This document shows positions 46,271-57,214 of a DNA stretch of 64,000 nucleotides, one piece after another. The notes beneath the pieces were generated by a model. The model was given only the letters and a program-made list of their open reading frames with translations, was not told the origin of the DNA and ran no database searches. Made by a program: the position numbers and the translations under genes. Origin of the DNA: Chaetoderma sp. LZ-2023a (taxonomy: Eukaryota > Mollusca > Caudofoveata > Chaetodermatida > Chaetodermatidae); the NCBI GenBank assembly GCA_034401795.1, contig CM067369.1, forward strand, positions 183,001,445 to 183,065,444, read 5' to 3'. Within the stretch, counting starts at the first letter, position 1. Each line of letters begins with the position of its first letter.

Positions 46271-46298
46271 TATACACCTGTCCAAAAGTTAAGCACCA
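46271..46298 (+). repeat. Tc1 left terminal inverted repeat
   Basis: It begins 'tacacctgtccaaaagttaa'. The right repeat at 47906-47933 is its reverse complement with two differences. Transposase is expected to bind here. Confidence 0.93.
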
Positions 46299-46596
46299 CC
46301 CTATTTTTACGCACATGCGAGGGTATATTCATGTGCTATGAAGAAAGCAATAGCATAAACATTTATGTACCCATTCATCTTAGTGCAAGAGGTAATAATG
46401 CAACTAGAGGAATGCTGATTATGATGGTGGGGAAACACTGTATGTTTTTGTTTGAACTTGAAAACGAGGCCTGAATATGGTTACGTTGACACAACTGACA
46501 ACTATTGCCCTACAGTTGACACACATGGCTAGATTGTCATTAATGGTGTCTGAAAACGAAGTTTAACATCTGTGCACAAGTTTGAGACTGTCATTA

Positions 46597-47622
46597 TTAA
46601 TACCAGGTATATCCACCTTGTGCCTGGATGACGGCCTGGACACGACGTCTCATGCTGGTCACCAACCGACTGATACGCCATTGTGGTATTCGTTGCCATT
46701 CAAGATGGAGTGCGTCTGTTAATTCCTGTAGGTTCTGCACAGGAGGATCCCTCCTTCTCACCATGTTTCCCAGAATGTCCCAGATTTGCTCAATAGGGTT
46801 CATGTCAGGGCTCCTTGCTGGCCATGGTAGGGTTTCGATGGCATTCTGGCGGAGGTATTCATGCACAGCTCTAGCACGATGTGGTCGGGCGTTGTCATCC
46901 ATGAATATAGGGTGGGTTCCAGGTGCATGATTTACAAAATGAGGGACCACAACTCTATCCAGTATGGAATCTTGATATCTTTGTCCATTTAGTGTTCCAG
47001 GAACAGTCAACAGATCCAGCTTACAATCAAATGAGATGCACCCCCATATCATAACGGAACCTCCACCAAATGGAACTTCTTCCATGATGTTACGTTGGTC
47101 GTACGCCGTGCGTCTGGACCTCCATACACGAGTTCGACCATCTGTGGCATGAAGCAGGAACCGACTTTCATCGGACCAGTGTACCCGTCTCCAGGATCTC
47201 ATGTTCCAGTGTCTTCTTTCGTTGCACCACCTCAGACGCTCCTCTTTGTGGTGTGCAGTGAGGAGAGGACGTCTGACAGGTCTCCTAGCTTTCATGCCAG
47301 CAGCATACAGTCTCCTTTTGACGGTAGACATTGACACTCTATTGCGCGTTTCCCATTGCTGGCTGAGCACTCTGCTGTTGGTGAATGGAGATCTCCTAAC
47401 AAGGCGTACTAGGGCTCGATCATCACGGGCAGTAGTCTTCTTCGGTCTTCCAGATCTAGGCCTGTCCTTCACCTCGTTAGTTTGCCCATGTTTTGCAATC
47501 AAACGACTGATTACAGTATGGTTAATGTTCAGCTGTCTGCCAGTCTCTCTGCATGACATACCAGTGGTATGCATGCCTATGATTTGCCATTTCACACGAT
47601 CACTTAACCTTCGTCTTGCCAT
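46597..47622 (-). CDS. Tc1-type DD34E transposase
   Basis: The 341-residue protein is full length for Tc1-type transposases. Residues 1-50 form a helix-turn-helix (LSDRVKWQII, CRETGRQLNINHTVISRLI). A GRPR-like hook (PRSGRPKK, 55-62) and a second DNA-binding region follow. The catalytic triad is visible: D151 in HWSDESRF, D243 in FMDDNARPH and E278 in DMNPIEQIWD, with exactly 34 residues between the second D and E. A glycine-rich GGGSVMIWG (186-194) fits the family. It would cut and paste its own element at TA sites in the nucleus. No stop or frameshift is present. The start at 47622 gives MARRRLSD, normal for the group. Confidence 0.96.
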   Translation of the reverse strand: MARRRLSDRVKWQIIGMHTTGMSCRETGRQLNINHTVISRLIAKHGQTNEVKDRPRSGRPKKTTARDDRALVRLVRRSPFTNSRVLSQQWETRNRVSMSTVKRRLYAAGMKARRPVRRPLLTAHHKEERLRWCNERRHWNMRSWRRVHWSDESRFLLHATDGRTRVWRSRRTAYDQRNIMEEVPFGGGSVMIWGCISFDCKLDLLTVPGTLNGQRYQDSILDRVVVPHFVNHAPGTHPIFMDDNARPHRARAVHEYLRQNAIETLPWPARSPDMNPIEQIWDILGNMVRRRDPPVQNLQELTDALHLEWQRIPQWRISRLVTSMRRRVQAVIQAQGGYTWY

Positions 47623-47905
47623 AGCGGTTCACAATCAAGAGCTAATTCTCTCTGTACAAATAAACCACGGTCATGAACACAAAATTCCTAATCTTGTCGC
47701 CTAAATCTGTATGTAATGTTCTACACCTCAAACTGGACTTTTACATAACTGAACACGTGTGCTGTTTCCTGCCACGCACGGACATCAAGCGGCGTGAAGT
47801 CATGCATGCATGTGCATTTCGTACTTGGAATTATGTCAGCTAACGCGGGGACAAAAAGTATGGCAGCCTAGTTGTACCATCATGTTTCTACGTTCTATTG
47901 TTTTT

Positions 47906-47933
47906 GCTGGTGCTTAACTTTTGCACAGGTGTA
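47906..47933 (-). repeat. Tc1 right terminal inverted repeat
   Basis: It ends 'aacttttgcacaggtgta' directly before the TA target. It matches the left repeat at 26 of 28 positions. Confidence 0.93.
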
Positions 47934-48084
47934 TACAACGTGTTGGACTATTAAGCATTTAAGACTGACTAAATCGAGTTATTCATTCTGTCATTGATTA
48001 TGATGCAGCGCACTTCTTTCGTGTGGTGGAATCGATTTGAAACTTTGAAACATGAATTCACAGAATCCCGATTTCAAGGTATTT

Positions 48085-48310
48085 AGACTGGTAAGCTGTT
48101 GAATATTTTGAAACCGATTTGCCTGGGCCTATTGTTGCCTATGCCAGCAACAGTTGTCAGTCAAATAAGTTTCAAAATATCCACAGAAAATTCATTAAAT
48201 TGTAAATTCACAAAAGACATAAAATTAGTACACAAATGACACATTTTCCATTTTTTTAGTGTGGCTATACGTCATTTGTGACGTCAGCTAAACTATTGAT
48301 GTAATTTAGA
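48085..48310 (+). repeat. Family B hairpin element, partial
   Basis: 'ggtaagctgttgaatatttt' and 'gtttcaaaatatcc' form the stem around 'gttgcctatgccagcaaca'. 'catttgtgacgtcagc' lies near the right end. Confidence 0.8.
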
Positions 48311-48739
48311 CAGATACTTGAGTGACAGATTACATCCCTACATAGTAATTATATTCCATTGTGATTAAAACTACTAATCTACTGTGGTGCATGGAGACGC
48401 GAGAGCTTATGTTTTTGGCAGTTGTTATAACCACACGCCCCCCACCCACCCCAACACTGGTAATATATATATATAATTTTATTTATTAGACAACCGGGAA
48501 CTAAGCTACATTGAATATGATATCAGTTGGCAGCCAGAGGCATGCACGAGATCGATTAATAATAACGTTGACAGATATTATGGTTACACAGCATGTAGTT
48601 TGAACATGGGTGATAATAGACCACCAGTAGCGACAAGGAGATGAGACCACAGGATCAATACATGTCCTGAAGATAGTTCCCAGGTTAGATGAAAAATACC
48701 ACTGCCACATTCCATATATAAACTGTTATATGGCGCAAT

Positions 48740-49270
48740 AATAATGGCTAAATTTGATTTTACAATTTTTTGTGTGCTTATTTAATGTCCATTTGCAAGC
48801 CACGAGAAGACTATTTTTTATGTACCATTGGAATGACTGGCTCGGTTATCGAGCCAGTCATTCCAGAGGTATATTTTCAAAAACAGTATTCTCTTGGTCT
48901 GCAAATCGATGTTCTTCATGACCACTATAGAGGCCAGTTCTAGCCGGCGTCGCCATGAAAGAGTTAATGATCAATCGCGGTAAAGAAAATACCGAACCAG
49001 TCATTCCAGTGAAAGGTTTTCAAAAGTAATCTCTTGGTCAGCAAATAGACATTTCTCAGGAGCACTGCAATTTTTGGGGCCTGCTTTAGCATATATATAT
49101 ATATATATATATGCCAAAACCAGCTTCTGCAGTGGTCTTGACGAATGTCCCTTTGCAGGCCAGTCATTCTAGTGATAAATTTTCAAAAACAGTCTTCCCT
49201 TGGCCTGCAAATGGACATAAATGAAACCCCAAAATTCTAATTTTCTTCTACCAGTGGGTCAACCCGTTGA
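48740..49270. repeat. Three family A hairpin elements around a TA microsatellite
   Basis: A full copy lies at about 48740-48967 (centre 'gactggctcggttatcgagc'). A right-half copy lies at about 48968-49085. A copy with a shortened left arm lies at about 49113-49270. A TA run at 49091-49112 separates the last two. Confidence 0.8.
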
Positions 49271-49471
49271 TGGAGCATCATTATTGCCTTAGGCAGCATT
49301 TACTTTTGACTGGATTACCATAAAGATTGTCTGCGCGTTACATATGTAAATCTCATTTGGAAACAGATTTGTTCAAAGTGGAGATAAGATGGTTCTAACA
49401 TTCGTGAGACAGTACAATGAAGTCGGGAATTGTATTTATTAACTATAATAACTCGCAAGCTATCCACACAG

Positions 49472-49615
49472 AGTAGCCATTAGCGCTGATGAACAGAATG
49501 ATCCACTTCTCGACGAGCGTTTGTCGCGGAACAATTACCTCCAGCATTCACTTTCATCAGCAGATTTAGTGAGATCTCTAGGGGCACCACAAATGTTTGC
49601 CTATAATCAAATATT
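49472..49615 (+). CDS. Candidate internal exon of an unrecognised host gene
   Basis: This 144-base open stretch follows an acceptor-like 'ctatccacacag' and ends at the donor 'att|gtaagc'. It reads VAISADEQNDPLLDERLSRN followed by NYLQHSLSSADLVRSLGAPQ and MFAYNQI. The mix of charged and hydrophobic residues is protein-like and it matches no repeat family here. Its length is a multiple of three. A stop lies immediately after the donor in the same frame, so it would need splicing. I cannot name the protein and see no partner exon nearby. Confidence 0.4.
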
Positions 49616-49819
49616 GTAAGCAATATAACCCAAATTAACCAATCATGGAAAACGATTCTGGAAGTATCTGGAATGACTGTGGATGTGGCATAGAAAGATT
49701 GATTCTTTTATATTGAGGAAATCTGTTTTAACCTCTGCTCCGATTTTCATGAGGAAACGCTTTCGACCAAGTCTCTCAATATAAGATGCTGAATATTATG
49801 AAAGTAATTTGACTGAAAT

Positions 49820-50215
49820 ATAGGGATCAAATCTGTTGCTCAAGTATATGGTGTCACAATTAATTACGTCACTATTTAGCGGACATTGCAATTAAAATGA
49901 CGTAGCTCTGTTATGAAAATCGAAGTTTGTTACTAATGTATGAATTGTATATCTTTGATGAATTTACAATTTAATAAACATTCTGTTGAATATTTGAAAA
50001 CTAATTTGACTGGGAGTTGTTGCAGCCCCCAGTCAAATTATTTTTAAACTATTCAACTGGTTACCGAAGTGTATAGTTAGCTCGAAATTTTGGTTCTTGG
50101 AATTCAGGTTTTAAATTAAATCAAACATGCTTAAAAGTTGGTATGGCTTAGCTACAAATGGACGGGCATATAGATAGAAATAGATAGCAAAAAAATGGAT
50201 CCTTATGTCGATTGC
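49820..50215 (-). repeat. Family B' hairpin element
   Basis: 'atagggatcaaatctgttgc' starts the copy. The stem 'attctgttgaatatttgaaa' with 'ttgactgggagttgttgcag' and complement follows, then 'agatagaaatagatag' and 'atggatcctta'. Confidence 0.8.
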
Positions 50216-50231
50216 TGCGTGGCATCAAACT

Positions 50232-50346
50232 GATTATTTATAATGTAGAATGCCATGCCATGCCACTGGATTTGTAAACCGGACACTTGTCTCGAAGGTT
50301 CGGGACAAGTCGGATGCCTGACAGTGTTTGTGTCCCATATTTATAG
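50232..50346. repeat. Dispersed repeat J, copy 1
   Basis: 'gattatttataatgtagaat' and 'gatgcctgacagtgtttgtg' plus 'tcccatatttatag' are shared with 51750-51870. No coding frame is seen. Confidence 0.85.
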
Positions 50347-51749
50347 GCCTTTGTTTAAGTGGCATAGCAAGGGTGATGAGGGGTCACACATGCACGCAAG
50401 CTGAAAGCAACCAAGACGAGAGGGACCTGGGGGTCCTCCCCTGAAATATTTTGAAATGCAGATGTTCTCAGAGGGTATCTCCAACATCTCTGATAGTAAA
50501 TATTAGTCTTTGGTCCAGTGGAAGATTTTTATAGTTTGCATATTTTTTTTGCTTTCTGGGATATGTTGCCCAATGACCCATACCATACAAAAATGTAGGT
50601 ATGTTAGTCACAGAACCTAACTATGAATACTTCAGATGAATTGTAAGACACTAACTGTATAATTTTGTGCAACTAATTCGTCTGGAAGATGTAACAGAAT
50701 ATTTAACTGGCATTGCTTATTTCCCTTCCTAGAATGAATATTCCCAAAATAGCTAGGCTGTTGTTCCCACATGGAACAATACACAAGGACAACTTTCCCA
50801 AATACCCATGCAGTTGATATATTTTTAATCTGGCAGCCGTGAGGTCAAAAGTATCTATCTTGGAAATGATGTTGCTGAAAGATGTTGCTGTTGCCTTTTA
50901 GCATTTGACACAAAAATGGCACACGTCTTCGGGAGCCACGGTCAGACATCCACATAAGTTTGTATAAGATCGTTCCAGTAGAAGCAGTGTTATTTAAAAA
51001 ATGCGTCAAAGTGTTCATTTTAAAACTATGCTGCTGAAGAATAGCTTTTGACACAGAAATTGTAAGTGATATGCATGTTTAACTTTCCACCGAAGGTTGG
51101 TGAAGATTCATTCAACAGAACCAGGGTAATTATATCAAAAACATCTTCAGAACAAGAGCATGAAGAGCAACAACAAGCAGTAGTCTATGATTCCATTCTC
51201 ACATTAACCCTTGCGTCTAGTGATGCGGGTAAAAATACATGGAATGTTAGACAGGCTGACCCCTACCTCATCAGATAATTTTGTATTTTTAGTGTTCATT
51301 TCATAGCTATTATTCTCATCAATTGATCCAAATATGTTCACGTTTATAACAAATCCAGTCACAAAATATATAGCAATGGTCATTGCGTCATCTTAAAGGT
51401 ACAGACAGGCATATTAAAGATAGCAAGGCATTGACAAGTGGAAGACGGAATAAGTTACTCTTAGACTCTCCCTTTTGCGTCCCACCCCCACCCCCAGCAC
51501 ATTCTCTCTCAAAATCTTTTTCTTAGAATGAGAGACCCTTTTGAATTTCTGGACCTCCACGCCGCTACAGGGGCTATTGCTATGCCACTGCTTTGGTTTT
51601 AGTGGGGCATGGGAGCAGTGGGTGAGCGTGTGCGCTGGTTATTGCCCTGCTACCTCTGCTAGGAGTGTGAGTTGGGAGATCGAAGGCAGTACTGGCTCCT
51701 GTTGGAGATCCTTTTGGTCGACTTAGGAACCATATTTTTGCATGAGAAA
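50347..51749. other. Non-coding stretch with diverged repeats
   Basis: About 50860-51140 carries 'gatgttgctgttgcctttta' and 'gaaccagggtaatt' motifs of the 37935-38330 repeat. The GC-richer segment at 51575-51720 has box-like motifs ('gtgggtgagcg', 'gagatcgaaggc') that might come from a tRNA-derived SINE, but this is weak. No gene is supported. Confidence 0.45.
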
Positions 51750-51870
51750 TAGATTATTTATAACGTAGAATGCCACGACTAGATTGGTATACATGACGCT
51801 TTTCCTGAAGGGTCAGGTTGAAAGCCAGATGCCTGACAGTGTTTGTGTCCCATATTTATAGGGCTGTTGT
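51750..51870. repeat. Dispersed repeat J, copy 2
   Basis: It shares the 5' 'gattatttataacgtagaat' and 3' 'gtgtcccatatttatag' blocks with copy 1, with a diverged middle. Confidence 0.85.
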
Positions 51871-52504
51871 GGCCACTCCGGCTTTGTGACCCACTCATTG
51901 CAAATGCCCAGTGGTTGTTCTCCCGTTGAGTCCCATATTTGGGTACCATCACAGGTGCATGCATAAGAGGGACTCAAATTCTGGGTCCTTGGCTTTTTGT
52001 TGTGCGCATGTGTGTGCACATGTGTGGTTTATGACTCAAGATATGGATTTGGCTCCTAGATGCCTCGTTATTAATCACAAGGGCATTTCTTGGCTTATTG
52101 GTATGGTTTGATCAGATTGACATTTTGTAATGTACAGGGAAAATGGTGACATAAAATATGCCTATTATATATGGCCAATAACCGCATGACATAAAATATA
52201 AACATTGTCACCTACCATTGATCAAATTATTGCCTTACAGACATGACGGATGCCATTTTGTAAAATTCTGTTTCTGTACAAAATTATGTTCCTGGTTCAG
52301 CTCCAATGACAAGTCAACATCACATCTGTCATGAAAAAACAAGAGACCTTGACCTTTCTTGTCCTCATTCACACAGTTACATATCTTATAGGCTAATGGA
52401 CATCCTTTATTTAAGGGCATTTTCCTGACATCATCCAAATATATGGTAGGACATGCAGCATCGTGGATAGCGAGGCACTAACCGTAACCATTGGTACAAT
52501 CAGC
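51871..52504. other. Unassigned non-coding stretch
   Basis: Short open frames on both strands at 51780-52110 and 52235-52438 lack motifs. 'acataaaatat' occurs twice near 52150 and 52190. I see no gene. Confidence 0.5.
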
Positions 52505-52750
52505 TCAGTTCTCAAGTCAGTCATTTCAGTGGTAAATTTTCAAAAATAGTCTTGTCTGCAAATGGATTTTTCCAGGACCACTGCAAAAGGCATTTTGGCA
52601 CGCTTGAGTGTTAGAGTTAAGATGAATCTGGGTATCCACTATTACATATTAATTATCTTCTCCCAGATATTTAGAAACTAATTTTACTGTTGCTGCCCAA
52701 TGCAGCGGCATCTACTAGTGAAATTATTTACAAAATATTGAATAGCCTAT
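52505..52750. repeat. Family A right half followed by a family B-like hairpin core
   Basis: 'gtcatttcagtggtaaattt' to 'ggcacgcttgagtgtta' is the right half of an A element (52505-52615). At about 52670-52750 'tttagaaactaattttactg' pairs with 'tagtgaaattatttacaaaa' around 'gttgctgcccaatgcagcgg'. Confidence 0.75.
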
Positions 52751-52870
52751 GGGAAAGGCTGCTGTGAAATTGAGATATTAACATTGGCATTGAGTATAAT
52801 TTTAGCTTGATACAGATATCATTATAATATGTATACTTATGGTATATATACAAAATGTCCAGGAAGACAG

Positions 52871-53196
52871 CTCAATGGACCGTTCTAATTTTAGTTATTC
52901 TCTGACCATCTCTAGCTAAGCTTTAACCATACCACGCTCGTGTTGAGATCGATCAATTCCTGAACTCCCCGACTCAATTTCCAGAAAACTATACGGGTAA
53001 GCTGTTGAATATCAAGATAATGTTTATTACATAGTAAAAGCATACAACGTTTAGTCGGTCACCAATTATGCGTTAGTGACATATATACTTATCTACATCA
53101 TTCATGACATCATTGATTACGATGTCATCCTAAACGTCATGTAGTTGATTATGGTATCATATTATGGATGGATAAACTGGAAAGGTCCATTGAAGA
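52871..53196 (+). repeat. Family B element lacking its hairpin
   Basis: It runs from 'caatggaccgttctaatttt' to 'aactggaaaggtccattga', with 'ggtaagctgttgaatatc' joined directly to 'aagataatgtttatta'. The TGACATCAT-type sites of the right arm are present. Confidence 0.88.
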
Positions 53197-54761
53197 TGTC
53201 ACGATTGATGGAGTCCTTTAGAGTGAGTGAAACTAACTTGACAGATATAACAATGAAATTATAGGACCAATAGTTTTGTAGTTTATTGGCCATGTGATAT
53301 TATCCATTATGAGCATGTATTACAGTTACTCTTGTATGCTTACTGCTTAGGGACAATTGCCTTGAAACAATTGATTTAGAACCTTGACTTCTTCCAGTCA
53401 GCACTGATCCATGCAACTGTATTGGGTGGAAAGGACAGGTTTAGACAACTAATTTATTGAGGTTTTTCATAGACCGTGTCATACCAAAGGCATGTAACAA
53501 ATTTTTAATCAATCATACTACTCAGGGATGTAGATCTCTGCTTCGCTGGCATTATAATGAAAGCTAAGTGGCTTCATAAAGTCTGGATCCAGATACAATG
53601 AAGGAATGTACTGGATTCTCATACCAAATTTGAAGACAATTGTATAACTTTTGAAGACAAAATCAGGGAGACCAATCCAAAACAAAATTTTAAGCCAATC
53701 GTATAAATTGTGTAGATAAAGTCGGGGACAGCAATCTGCCACTGTCAGAACAGAATAATGATAGATTATACACCATATGCAATACGGTCCCACTGACAGT
53801 GACAGTGGCCCAACAAAGATGGTCTATATTTGGCCATCTGTGAATGCCAATAGAGACCTATGTACAAAGCCATGGAATTTGCTGCCCTCGGAGCCAACAC
53901 GTACAAAGATGGCAGAGGAGACCACTGCAAAAACCTGCTAAACATACTATGTACCGAACTAAAAGGAGGACTTGGCACACTGAGTATCAAGACAAACCTG
54001 CTGGAGCTAAGGGCTCTGGCTGAGGATAAGAAACAGTGGCAAAAGGACTGATTGCAACAACAGGTTGCTTTCAGACTACTACACCTGAAGAGCACAGTAT
54101 ACCACCACTATAGATGTCTCATTGCATGCTATTATAAGGTTCATAAATTCTCTGTCAAGCACCTATATACCTTGTCATCTCAAAACTATGTACCAAAATT
54201 AATGCCAATCTGATTGTAGCAAGTCTCAGACATGGATCTTTCCTATTGCCCACTATCATAATGAAGACAAACAGCTCAGCTACTTTGTCATGTTTTCTTT
54301 ATTTCAGGAATTTGTTCCTTTTTATCAGTGCTAAAAGAACTAGTGATGTGGTGAATCACTAAGATACAACCCCCCCCCCCCCACCCGCCTACTGCTGAAC
54401 CCTGCCTTGTGACACAATAGTACCCTACAATGTATCTGTACACCAAGTTTGGCTACTGTATGAAAAACTCTTGAGGCTACAGACCTGACAGGTATAATCT
54501 CTGATGCTCAGTGAACCGTGAAAAGTAGGTCACATTGATCTACTTTTTATACCATGCCACACATTCATGCCATGATGCATCCATATACCAAGTTTGGTTA
54601 CTGCATACAAAAAACCTTGAAACCACAGCCTGGACAAGAATAATCTATGATGTTCAGTGAACCATGAAAGTAGGTCAGGCTGACCTACCTTTGGTACATG
54701 CCACACCTTTAGGCCATGATGCATACATATACCAACTTTGGCTACTGTAGACAAACAAAAG
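53197..54761. other. Unassigned stretch; degraded repeats at the right
   Basis: Open frames at 53518-53793 (-), 53766-54095 (-) and 53860-54051 (+) have no recognisable domain. A poly-C lies at 54370-54382. From about 54480 the blocks 'accaagtttggttactg' and 'gtaggtca...tgacctac' recur about every 130 bp, which looks like an older tandem repeat. Confidence 0.45.
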
Positions 54762-55975
54762 GCCCAAGGGCCTGTGACGCTCACTTTGACCATTAGTATT
54801 TAAACCATTTGCAGTTAAATAGACATGATCGATAATTTTCGGAAAATCCAAGACCACCAAAAGAATTGACAAATCAAAATTCTGAATACAAGTTCTAGAG
54901 GCTACAACTATAGGATCCTTTCAGCCAAATGGGGTTAACATCCACCAAATGGTTTAGGAGGTACGTTTTAAAGGAGTTCTGGATAATTTTCGGAAAATTC
55001 ACAATGGGCATCCAAAAAATTAAACAATCAAAATTCACATTTGATATATTAAGCCTACCACGATACGATTGTTTCAATCAAGTTTCATTGAAATCGGGTT
55101 ATTGATTAAGGAATAGTTAGCATTTTAAATGGTTTCAGAGCATTTTCAGCATATCCAAGCTGGTCACCAACATATTGACCAATCAAAATTCTGAATAGAC
55201 CTTCTAGAGTCTAACTCTAGGATCATTCCAGACAAATTTGCTTAAAATCCGCCAAATGGTTAATGAGATGCGTTTTTAAGTAAGTTTTTCATAAATTTTT
55301 GCTTTTCACCAAAAGAATTGTCCAAGCTAAATTCTGAATAGAAGATCTGGAGGCTACGACGATAGGGTGCTTCTATCCAAATTCGCTTGAAATCTGCCAA
55401 GCAGCTAAGCAACAGAAGGGTGTTGATAATTTCCGGTATATTTTTCATAAAATCTCAGATTTTCACCACAGAAATTGACTGAGCAAAATTCTGAGATGAA
55501 GTTCTGGAACGTACTCAAAATAAAATATGTCCACACAAATTTGGCTGAAATCCATCAAATGGTAGATGACAATTTTCAGGCCCAAAAATTTACCAATCAA
55601 AATTCTGAATAGATATTCTGGAGCCTACTACCATAGACTCCTTCCACACAAATTTGGTTGAAATCCACAAAGTGGTTAAGGAGATGCGCTTTGACAACTT
55701 CCAATAAATTTTCCATAAAATCTCAAATTCTCTCTACAAAACTTTACCGATCAACATTCTGAATAGAAGTTCTGAAGCCTACCATGATTTATGATGCTCT
55801 AGCCAGATTTGGTTAAAATATATCAAGCAGCTAAGGAGAAGCGTTTTGACAATTACCGTTAAATTTTTCAAGTTCATCTAGCTAAATTTGGTTGAAATAC
55901 GTCAAGCAGCTAAGGAGGCAAAGCATTTTGACAAGTTCTGGTACATTTTTCATAAAATCTAAGATTTAATTACAG
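54762..55975 (-). repeat. Tandem-cored element, about seven units of the 158 bp type, reversed
   Basis: Read on the minus strand, the units match 10853-11965 ('cagaattttgatt', 'ggctgaaa', 'ttccggtaaatttttcataa' in plus orientation). The 3' end, at 54762-54800, reads 'gtgagcgtcacaggcccttg' and 'ggccttttgtttg'. This is the hairpin terminus also found on the 620 bp-type elements. Confidence 0.88.
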
Positions 55976-55977
55976 GT

Positions 55978-56310
55978 ATGCTGACGTCACAATCAAAATG
56001 TGTAATGAATGATAGCACTGTCATGAACATTGAAAATTCTGTCAGGTGTACGAATTGTATGTCTTTAATATTTGATACGGTCTGTTGAATATTTTAAAAC
56101 TACTTTGGTTGGATGCTGGTTGCTCCCGTCCATAGGCAGCAACATTACCCAGTCAAATTAGTTTCAAACATTCACCAGTAGAGTTTACCTTGAAAATTTG
56201 ATTGTGACAATTAATGGTTCAAAGCATATACGTAAATTGATCCCAACAGTGGGTAGATCTTAGCTAGAAATAGGCGGTGCATAGATAGAAATAGATCCTT
56301 CCACTATGCT
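55978..56310 (-). repeat. Family B' hairpin element, diverged
   Basis: 'gtatgctgacgtcacaatca' and 'cggtctgttgaatattttaa', a hairpin centred on 'gctcccgtccataggcagc', then 'gctagaaataggcggtgcat'. Confidence 0.75.
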
Positions 56311-57214
56311 ATGGTATGAACTGGTAAGCTAATAACAGCCACCAGCTAAGATAAAATACATACATGAGACAAGATAAACTACCGGCAGTATTATATTTTA
56401 TCAGTTGTATTCACAATTTAGTACTTCATATCACAGTTATATACAATACATAATGATTACAATCTCTGACAATAACTTCTGTATAAGTCTATGACCAGAT
56501 TATCCAAGTCAGATTAAAACATCTGGGTAAAGCTGTTAACTCATAATAAAAGAATTTATCTCAGAATTCATATTATATGTATCTTTATTTGGTTCATAGT
56601 AAATACAGATTTCAATAAGAGCAATCAGAGATTGCAGATTCTTGGTATCCCGTTTTTTTGTCACATTGCAAAAAGTTTTGGGATTTTTTCCCCGGATTTT
56701 CTGAACATTTGTGGATCACACTCAAAGTTGTGAAATTCTACTGTACGGTCACACCCTTTCTTGTGTTAGTTTCTAGGATATCAATAGATCCAGAATTTGA
56801 TCTGCTCAAGATCCTGATTCCTTTATCCAGATCACTGCCAAAGTCGGGAAATCCTCTTGCATGAAAGTTCCTTCGTTGTTGTAAAATTTGAGCCAAACCT
56901 AATCAGTCGGTTTTGAGATACAGCTCTGAACACACACAGAGACAGACAGGCGGACAAACACACCCGATTGCAATACCTTCTTCCTCTTACAGGGTGAAGG
57001 TAATTATGTATTTTCTCAGTAATTAAAGGCAATGATTCTCTCACATAGATGTGATGGTTCAATACATACATAACAAACTATGACATAACAAGATAAATTT
57101 CTCACCGTGGTTGACATAATCTTGGCATCATAGCAAACATAAAATATTCCCAGTAGCGCGTACAGAAACAATAGCACTGTTTCCAATGCACTAGATATTA
57201 ACACATACAACTAG
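56311..57214. other. Non-coding stretch with a diverged repeat
   Basis: The block 56610-57005 shares inverted similarity with about 22920-23095 ('tcaatagatccagaatttga', 'aaatttgagccaaa') and has a CAGA/CGGA-rich tail ('gagacagacaggcggaca'), suggesting another dispersed family. No gene is supported. Confidence 0.45.

Larger units (their letters stand above)
46271..47933 (-). mobile_element. Tc1-type DNA transposon, apparently complete
   Basis: The 1663 bp element is flanked by TA on both sides (46269-46270 and 47934-47935), the usual duplicated target of Tc1/mariner elements. The ends are inverted repeats of 28 bp with two mismatches, starting TACACCTGT and including AAAAGTTAAGCACCA. It holds one intact transposase gene on the minus strand. 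High end identity and an unbroken gene suggest recent insertion. Confidence 0.95.
46050..48030 (+). repeat. Family B hairpin element split by a Tc1 transposon
   Basis: The left part (46050-46270) has 'ttatgccccgcccacctcta', 'gatcgatcgatccc' and a truncated hairpin. The right part (47934-48030) continues with 'acaacgtgttggactattaag' shortened to its core and 'catt...gattatgatg'. Removing 46271-47933 and one TA rebuilds 'acaatttgtacaac', the form seen in the uninterrupted copy at about 9898. Confidence 0.88.

Noticed and set aside
46628-47704. Plus-strand open frames opposite the Tc1 transposase
   Set aside because: They are antisense shadows of a clear DD34E transposase.
51575-51720. tRNA-derived SINE
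   Set aside because: Box A and box B-like motifs are degenerate, spacing is unusual, and no second copy or tail is seen in the window.
53860-54051. Open frame MYKAMEFAALGANTYKDGRG considered as a gene or LINE piece
   Set aside because: No recognisable motif, no splice sites and an equally long open frame on the other strand.
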